From: Phytophthora hibernalis
Lineage: Eukaryota; Oomycota; Peronosporomycetes; Peronosporales; Peronosporaceae
Direction: 5' to 3'
Assembly: GCA_012656075.1 (NCBI GenBank)
Contig: JAAKBF010000087.1
Coordinates: 310,001-374,000 of the forward strand
Length of the DNA stretch: 64,000 nt
The position numbers and the translations under genes were made by a program. Below the pieces are notes generated by a model. The model had not been told where the DNA came from. It saw only the letters and a program-made list of their open reading frames with translations, and made no database searches. How positions within the stretch are numbered: position 1 is the first letter of the stretch; each line of letters begins with the position of its first letter. Below, piece after piece: positions 57,863 through 64,000 of this stretch.

Positions 57863-58024
57863 ATGGTAGCTAATGTGAAGTATCAAAATGAGCTCGAGGA
57901 GATATTTGGAGTACCGTTCCACTGTATCAAGAACCGATATATTAATTTATTAAATGAGCGGAACCATATTTGCCATGCGTTTATGCCATATCGTAATGAT
58001 TCGGTAATGCCTACGTACTGGTAG
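57863..58024 (+). CDS. 53-residue ORF in the Maverick
   Basis: A complete ORF beginning MVANVKYQNELEEIFGVPFH and ending YRNDSVMPTYW. It has His and Cys residues spaced as in small zinc modules (HCIKN, HICHAF). It directly follows the previous small ORF on the same strand. No family is recognised. Confidence 0.45.
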   Translation: MVANVKYQNELEEIFGVPFHCIKNRYINLLNERNHICHAFMPYRNDSVMPTYW

Positions 58025-58116
58025 CGAGCGAGGCTCGGACGTAGGCAGAGTCTTGAGACCCTGTCAGAGAGTATTTATGCCCACTCTTTTTTATTAGCAC
58101 TCATATACAGGTTAAT

Positions 58117-58970
58117 ATGTTCCCTAACTTTACTTCACCAGCTAAGAGAGAACAAAAGCGGCTGAAAGGGCTCAGAGACGAGTTCGCCAAGCGAAAGCCA
58201 AGCGTGGCATAAGTGAAGGAGCATCCTGGGCCAGCGATGTTGATAAAGCATTTACTACGGTAGCTAAGAAATCAACCGAATCGACTCAGACCGACATGTC
58301 GGAGAAAAAAGTCTGAGTAGTGAAAACTCCGTGAAAAACCCTGAGGTATCACCAGTTATGGTTGAGACATGAATCGTGTGAATATGACTGATAGAAACGT
58401 CCAAGCTCGTCCTCAAACATCTGATGCTGGGATCGATAGTACTCACACGATGGTTGATGCTGGTACTCAGCCGCTTGATGCTAACATTTCTACTATAAGA
58501 ACTACAAAACCTGTAGACACAGAGGATCAGGTTGCTGGGCGGGAGTGGATCAAGGCCTTGTTCTCTAACAATTCGAACTGGGGTTCTTTAGGAATCTTTC
58601 CTATTCGAAAAAAACTGGAAGAGATGCTAAGAGATACTTCTTAGGAGATAAAACATCTCTAAGGCTCGCTTCTAACGGGAACAAAACCAAAAACGATCAA
58701 ACTATCGACTGGATAGCCACTGAAGCAAAAATCAGGGATATCTTGCATGGCGGAGAAAGCAACTCAATCGAAGAAGTTGGGGCCATGCGTGATGAAGTCA
58801 CTCTGACGTGAACACTTGCGCGATTGGAAAAGAAGATGGGAGCAGGCGAGGAACTAGAGGATCTCGATGTTATCCTTAAGGATCGTAGACTACCTGACAT
58901 CCGTTTTTGTCGGAATTCAACGTCGACAACATCTGACAACGAGCAAAGCCGATTCCAGTTGCAATGGATT
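58117..58970 (+). CDS. Charged Maverick ORF with TQT motifs, frame-broken
   Basis: Starts MFPNFTSPAKREQKRLKGL, changes frame near 58150 and again near 58310 and 58365, then runs through DRNVQARPQTSDAGIDSTHT to KKLEEMLRD and on past a stop near 58644 (WIATEAKIRDILHGGE, KKMGAGEELEDLDVILKDR). Repeated (S/G)TQ(T/P) words (STQTD, DAGTQP) occur in a predicted disordered part. A position after the integrase on the same strand suits a virion or accessory protein of a Polinton, but no capsid fold can be claimed. Confidence 0.45.
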
Positions 58971-59183
58971 ATTTAAAAAATGGGAGATGCTGGAGTCCAA
59001 TGGTCTGATAAAGAGTATCTTACCAATCTTCAAAGAAATGCACGAATCTGACGAAAGCAGCCCGAATTAATTCGTTTGGGTTAAAAGGTTCAATTGATGT
59101 GGATGGCAAAGGATCAAATCTGAAGCATACATCAGCAATAAAAAAGTTGATTGTCAATCGACACTTAGAGAATTTTTGGAAAG
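58971..59183. other. Out-of-frame Maverick coding segment
   Basis: One frame reads AARINSFGLKGSIDVDGKGS and AIKKLIVNRHLENFWKGEEQ, so this stretch is probably coding and belongs with one of the neighbouring ORFs, separated by one-base changes. Confidence 0.4.
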
Positions 59184-60869
59184 GTGAAGAGCAGAGGCTT
59201 AAAACTCACTATGGTAGGGGCAAGTGATGTCGAAAAGACTATTAAATCATCCGAACCTACAGGTGATAATGATGAGCGAGAGGCACGTTATGATATTAAA
59301 AATAGATTAGATGAAGACAGAGATCATAAATTGTCAATCCTTGATAGCGAAGCTAAGAAAATACTGTACGAGTACTACAAAAGTCTTTTCGATAAGAAGG
59401 TTGTGATTCCATTCCGTCTTCGCCCTATTGTTGGTTACAGCAAAGGTGTAAGAGTTCACGACACGTATTATGTTGGTGTCCCAAGTGAGGATCGATATCT
59501 AAATATTTTAAACAAAGAATATAAGCCTATATCTGGAAAAGTTTGGACTGATTTAATGAAGACTATTCAATGGATGGATACGTTTCTATCCCTGCTTGAT
59601 AGATTGGAATATGCATATCGCACTGCAAGCAATATAGAAGCCCCAGCAGGCAACGATGAACTGAAAATGATTAATAATGTAAATGCCAATCTTAAGATTA
59701 TTCGTGAAGTCATCTTCAACAACGCATCTGATATTAAGCAAGAAAGTGCAGAGCCATACGATCACGATGAGCAGCTACCGAAGATCCACGACGATGCAGA
59801 GGGGGCGTTCCAAGAGTATGGAGAGGCTCAGAGGCAGTTCGAAGCAATAAAGACGGCCGGGATTAGCCGGCAAAACAATTCCGCACTGACGGCTGCAAGG
59901 GCTGCAGTAAAAGTCACTAAAGCTGTTTATTCAATGAAGACTAAGCGATATAACGAACGTGTTTATGAGAAGCAAGAAGAGGAATAGCGAGAGCGTGCTG
60001 CTAAAGCGTTTGAGAAACAAAGATGGAGTGGGTTGAAAGGGCGTGGTCTAAGAGGCGCTGGTGTTGCTCCGCTGGATGGTGTTGTCAGACGTGGACGTAC
60101 GTACAATCTTAACGAAACTCAGAGCTTAGCCACTCCGAGTGCGTACGCGTATCGTCAGATTGGGAGCAAATACGTTCGCTTGCCAGAGCTCGATGCTAAG
60201 ACACTGGTGATTGTGCAGCCCAATTGTCGTAAATGTGGGCCTAAATGCAAGATCAGTGATAGTCTTCAAAACATGATCAAGACCCTTGTCTACAAGCAGC
60301 ATATTGATCAAGCTGCTTACGACAAGCTAACCATCAATGACAAAAAACCTTCAAGGAGATCCTTGCAATCACTCATCTCCAATATCAATTCCATGATAAG
60401 GTCGAGAATTGGCTTGACTCACTGACATCCGAGTACGATAAGTTGAAAGGCGAGATGGATCTAGGCAAGGTCAATCCATCCATTATTCGGCAGCAGAAGT
60501 CTCTCAGTGTGGATATGTACAGCAACCGATTGATTTCTGATTCTGAGCTCAAGGATATTATTACTCGACAATATAGCGAGCTAAAAATCGTCGATTTAAT
60601 AAAACAATGTTCTTCTTCAACCCCGAATCATCTTGAGTTCCGCTGGGAGATATGGTGATAGTAGCGATCTCAACATCGCGGAGCTCAAATCCATCATGAA
60701 AAATTGGATCATCCATGAGCGAGCTCAGCAGACTCAAGCTGTCGTATGGGTTACCGATCTTGGTAAAACTATGAAGACGTCCGATGCTTCTACACAGACG
60801 ACAGGTGGACGCAATATGGGCTTACAAACCGTCTCAAAAAAGCCTTCGGTGAAGACATTTGCTATTTAA
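59184..60869 (+). CDS. Large Maverick ORF, possible minor virion protein
   Basis: The main frame 59184-59987 starts charged (DIKNRLDEDRDHKLSILDSE), has FRLRPIVGYSKGVRVHDTYY, then long helices (AYRTASNIEAPAGNDELKMI). After a stop at 59988 it continues in frame-related pieces (60033-60425, 60443-60658, 60633-60869): a Gly-Arg linker (GLKGRGLRGAGVAPLDGVVR), a Cys cluster (PNCRKCGPKCKISDSLQNM) and a C-terminus with TSDASTQTTGGRNMGLQT. The CxxCxxxC pattern may bind metal. Frame shifts lie in A runs near 60340 and 60640. No database family is recalled. Its size and position are those of capsid-associated genes in Polintons. Confidence 0.45.
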
Positions 60870-60880
60870 CGCGGCAGCTC

Positions 60881-61905
60881 TTATTTTCTTTTTACCTCCT
60901 CTATTTCAGCTAACAAATGCTGAATCATCTTCATACGGTACGCAGCTATGCGACTGTAATCTACGTTAAGCTGCGCATCCTTCGGTGAAATATTCGCTTC
61001 CTCGCCTTCGGGCATTCCATCCCGATGGAATACAGATACCAAGTCAGTTAGACTAGCACGAACGAGATCTTGGGCGATTAAACCAGCCTCCTGTCCTTGG
61101 CGCTTCTCGGACAGCATCCACTCATAGAGAACAACATCACACTCGTTGTATAGAATTTTGATGCGATCAAGAGGAGCAGTCTAAATATTTCGTTGTAGTC
61201 ATTGGTCACTTGTTGTTGCTGGAGCCGCGCACGAAATGTAGCCGCCAAAAACGGCAGCGGTATCATACAAAATTGGCCCGAGAGTCATTTCGGTTACGCC
61301 GTTGTTTGTACGAAGTCGGTAAACCATGGTAGATTTATTGCCGTACGATATTGAGGTGAAGCCTGGTATATGAAGAGGAACGTTCGGAGACGTTGCTCCT
61401 ACTCCAAGACGATCTCCCGCCGTTAGTATCATTGCAGTTCCATCGTTCACTCCAGATCTCAAATCGTTATTCGTTCTCGTGCCAATCCACGCGGCGTTGC
61501 TAGAAGTGGCGTTAGTACCATTTGCTACTTCTATTTGAAAGTCTGCAGGTGTAGCATTAGAGCCAGCAAATCTTACCATTCGCGTGTATGAGCCATCAAG
61601 ATAGTCCAAACGACTTCCAGTAATCCGCACGTACTCTGAGGACGCGGCAGCGCTTCCGATTCCGAGCTACGTGAGCGTTTCTACGGTTGTAATCAATACT
61701 TGATTGCCATATCCTAGAAATCCATTAACTAATCCTCCGCAAGCTATATTCCCAGTAGTGGATAGGCCACTTAAAGTGCCAAGCGATGTAATATTTGGCT
61801 GCGATGATGTCCAAATGATTCCGTTAATGGCGGTAGCAGATACCGCTAACCCAAACAAACAATAGCCACTAAAATAAGCACCCCTGAGACCTTCCCAGAA
61901 GCCAC
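60881..61905 (-). CDS. Fibre-like protein with C-terminal S74-type intramolecular chaperone
   Basis: Read on the minus strand: LAVSATAINGIIWTSSQPNI, then TSLGTLSGLSTTGNIACGG, a beta-repeat style common in phage and giant-virus fibres; then GTRTNNDLRSGVNDGTAMIL and LGVGATSPNVPLHIPG; finally EAGLIAQDLVRASLTDL and NVDYSRIAAYRMKMIQHLLA with EIEEVKRK. The last block fits the endosialidase-type (peptidase S74) chaperone end, whose autocleavage trimerises fibres. Breaks occur near 61667, 61195 and 61120. The N-terminus is missing: at 61889 the sequence passes into the right inverted arm. It is the only minus-strand gene of the element. Confidence 0.6.
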
Positions 61906-63225
61906 ATTCATCGAATATACATTTATGCTCAGTTGGAAGCATTCCTCCACCTCATCAAGCTGTAGAAGATCGATCGGCTTGAAATTACGGAACAGACTCA
62001 GTGTATAAATAATACCCTTGAAAGAACAGTAGCGCTTGAACGCCGCCTTCACCAGAGCCTGAATGAACCGTGGGTCTTTCTTAGTACCAGACTGGGTGTG
62101 GTAAGCAATACAGTGGAAAACGCATTCGTTGTTCGTTTTCGGGAAGTTGATAACACGCTTGTTATCGCGGATGATCTTGGGGATGACAACCTCGCTATCT
62201 CCAAGGGCATGCTCGCGATGGTAAATGAAAATCTTATATCCTATTATCGCCTTAAGCTAATATCCACTCGATGGGTAGTTGAGCTTGTCGACTAACTCCA
62301 TTGATCGAATCTCGGAAATGACCTTCTTACGAATGCCTGCCTTGCTGTTGATGGCAACCGGTCTTTCGAATACAGACGTGTTAGCAATGTGTGGATGCCA
62401 ATATTGACTAAAACTATCATCCGTCTTGCTGATTAGATCATATCCTAGAGCGATATTGACCTTGAAATCATTCTTCTGGCTTGCGAGAACGTTCTCAAGC
62501 TTGTCATAGAACTCTGAGGCTTGGATACTCTCATATAGATGAGACTCCATGTTTTTTGTTGTTGTAGAAACGGTACTTAGGGTCAGCTTTGTAGTTAGCC
62601 GACATGTGCTTTTGAGTTGATCCGTAGAAACCTTATATTGCTTAGCTACGAGTTCCTGATTCTTACGGTTGGAAATGTTGCTAACATATACCATCTTACC
62701 GGTTCTACCACGAACCTTGACTCGGTAGCTGCTCCCCAATTTAATAGCTCGGATATTTAATCTATTTAATCCCTCAAGTTCGTAGGCAAACACACTTGCT
62801 ATATATTATCGGTGGTTACATTTTCCCTCGTGGGGTCGTCGTTATAGTTATACTTTTTTTCGCTCAGGATCGTCTTTATATATTAGACCTCAAGAAAAAT
62901 CTGCAAAAAAATTAATTTAGAGATACCTGGCAAAAGCCTTGTCAAGACTTTGGAGCCAATGATAATATTTTTTATCGTTGGTCTTGACCCATTCGAACGA
63001 TTTGGTCTTGTGCTTACCAAATCCAACAGTCGATCGAGGAAGTAAATTGCGCGCTAAATCCACCTTAGAGATCTCTGATACTGTATCGCATCCAAATAGA
63101 AATTGAATGTAGCTATCATCAACTCCTAAAAGTGATTTAGGTGCGGTCTATCTCAGTGTATCGACTTTCTATTTTCGATTTTTTAATTAATTAGCTAAGT
63201 TAGGTTTCGCTGGTATTTTCGGTTT
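61889..63225 (-). repeat. Right inverted arm (1337 bp)
   Basis: Reverse-complement copy of 52535-53870 (see left arm). On the minus strand it re-encodes the polymerase N-terminal region (62793-62257 and 62052-61889). At its inner edge the polymerase reading NVASGKV fuses to unrelated codons and, in another frame, to the fibre ORF. Outside 63225 the similarity stops abruptly. Confidence 0.9.
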
Positions 63226-63742
63226 TTGACCAATCAGATTTATTATTTTCCGATGGCGTATTTTTGGTAGATATCGGCTTACTATGGAGGATACTGGTCA
63301 GTGCTGGCGTATTTTCCGTTGTTGAATGTACTGGATCCGTGTTTTACGGTAGGTAAGGCATTCGTTATATTTCCTCGCAAAACATCACACGAGTAGAGGA
63401 TCACCGACCATCTCATCTATGTTTTTAAACTTGATGTCTACGTTTTACGAGTGCCTCACTGGATCCATGTTTTACGGTACCAGTAGTAATATTCAGCAGG
63501 TTACGCAGTGATTTTCTTTTTCTTAGCTTTATTTTACAAGGAGAATAGGTTTAACCGTTTCTTATGCGATTCTAGGGTTTTATCGATCGACGCAACCTCT
63601 CGACCAGCACCCAACGCTTTAGGAGTGTTCGTAGACAACTTAACCGTTTCTAATCCCAAATGTTGGTTCAGAAGCGTCCGTACAACCTCTCATCATTGGG
63701 TGAGGTAGGGCTACATCTATGTGACAGCGCTTCATCACGCCT
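63226..63742. other. Right flank of the Maverick
   Basis: Gene-free. TGGATCC(G/A)TGTTTTACGGTA occurs twice, at about 63329 and 63460, an imperfect direct repeat about 131 bp apart. A short ORF (63508-63708) has no domain. Confidence 0.4.
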
Positions 63743-63812
63743 TTCTTTCCCGATTAAGTACGATACCAAAATTCTCCCCTCCCTTCTCTCTCATCTGCCG
63801 CCTGAAGAAAAG
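63743..63812 (+). promoter_or_regulatory. Second copy of the CRN promoter/leader block
   Basis: Repeats the block found at 50653-50700, TTAAGTACGATACCAAAATT followed by the CTCCCCTCCCTTCTC tract, then diverges a little before the ATG. No hairpin MITE precedes this copy. Confidence 0.6.
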
Positions 63813-64000
63813 ATGGTAAAGCTCTTTGTGCCATCGTTGGCGAGGTGGGGAGCGTGTTCCCAATGGACATCGACGCGAGTCAGTCGGTGGGGACTTGAAG
63901 GACGCGATCAAGGCGAAGAAGCCGGACACGATCAAGTGTGAAGCTGACAAACTGCAGCTCTTCCTGGCGAAGAAGGGCGACGCGTGGCTGAAAGATGACG
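63813..64000 (+). CDS. CRN effector, N-terminal part only (cut by window end)
   Basis: The DNA from the ATG at 63813 is closely similar to the start of the CRN at 50721 and includes the codons for the LQLFLAK tract (about 63954-63974) and the following KKGDAWLKDD. Two frame breaks, near 63823 and 63888-63892, each one base at a homopolymer, separate the start codon from that tract. The rest lies beyond the window. It is a paralogue of the 50721 gene on the same strand, with the Maverick lying between them. Confidence 0.7.

Larger units (their letters stand above)
52343..63225 (+). mobile_element. Maverick/Polinton-type element (about 10.9 kb)
   Basis: Hallmarks are a protein-primed family-B DNA polymerase, a retroviral-type integrase, several small ORFs, and long inverted repeats (52535-53870 versus 61889-63225). 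The order is small charged ORF, polB, integrase, two small ORFs, two or three larger charged ORFs (all +), then a fibre-like ORF (-). I did not find the packaging ATPase, adenovirus-type cysteine protease or double-jelly-roll major capsid protein, so the copy may be deleted or the charged ORFs may stand in for structural genes. The arms do not reach the first gene's start, so they are not simple terminal repeats. Outer boundaries are approximate. Confidence 0.75.

Noticed and set aside
60881..61905. Fibre-like ORF as bacterial or phage contamination
   Set aside because: It lies between eukaryotic-type Maverick genes and the inverted arm in continuous sequence, and its composition matches the rest of the element.
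1..64000. CRISPR array, rRNA operon or bacterial-type operon
   Set aside because: No regular spacer repeats or rRNA signatures; introns and mobile elements are eukaryotic.

Overview
The window reads as nuclear DNA of a plant-pathogenic oomycete, most likely Phytophthora or a close relative. The signs are Crinkler (CRN) effectors with the LxLFLAK motif, a secreted RxLR-type effector built from tandem LWY modules, short GT-AG introns (57-83 nt), and a mix of Ty3/gypsy, pogo, Harbinger, MULE/FAR1, TTAA-targeting and Maverick/Polinton elements. No rRNA, tRNA or CRISPR array was recognised.

Positions 1-13300 are compact and gene-dense. In order they hold a regulatory protein with receiver-like, TPR and cyclic-nucleotide-binding parts (-), TRAPP subunit 4 (-), a CRN-like NTPase/nuclease effector (+), a flavin amine oxidase (+), cyclin L (-), tRNA-splicing endonuclease SEN2 (+) and an equilibrative nucleoside transporter (-). 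Intergenic gaps are often below 200 bp. Positions 13474-15758 carry the LWY effector. Positions 15.8-29.6 kb are gene-poor: a chimeric gypsy wreck, a FAR1/MULE transposase remnant, minisatellite-like sequence, unidentified ORFs and a 142-bp MITE. An intact SLC35F-type transporter (29653-30957) and two small hypothetical genes form an island.

From 33.3 kb onward the sequence is mostly accessory. A 4.4-kb TTAA-flanked element (33353-37779) has inverted CCCTTTCG ends and carries a DOT1-like methyltransferase remnant, a 114-bp coding-length tandem repeat and an RGG-rich ORF. It is followed by a 5'-truncated gypsy element, a complete-ended but mutated pogo element whose ends match the MITE, a Harbinger transposase and an adenosine kinase fragment. 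An unrecognised charged gene lies head-to-head with a CRN gene that has a 132-bp hairpin MITE in its upstream region. A Maverick/Polinton (about 52.3-63.2 kb) separates this CRN from a second CRN copy, cut by the window end, that shares its upstream sequence. The Maverick has protein-primed DNA polymerase B, a D,D35E integrase, small ORFs, large charged ORFs and, on the opposite strand, a fibre-like protein ending in an S74-type intramolecular chaperone. Two nearly identical 1.34-kb inverted arms duplicate the 5' part of its polymerase gene.

Many conserved genes, including essential ones, are broken by single-base changes in or next to homopolymer runs. This looks more like uncorrected assembly error than biological decay, so frameshifts here should not automatically be called pseudogenes.
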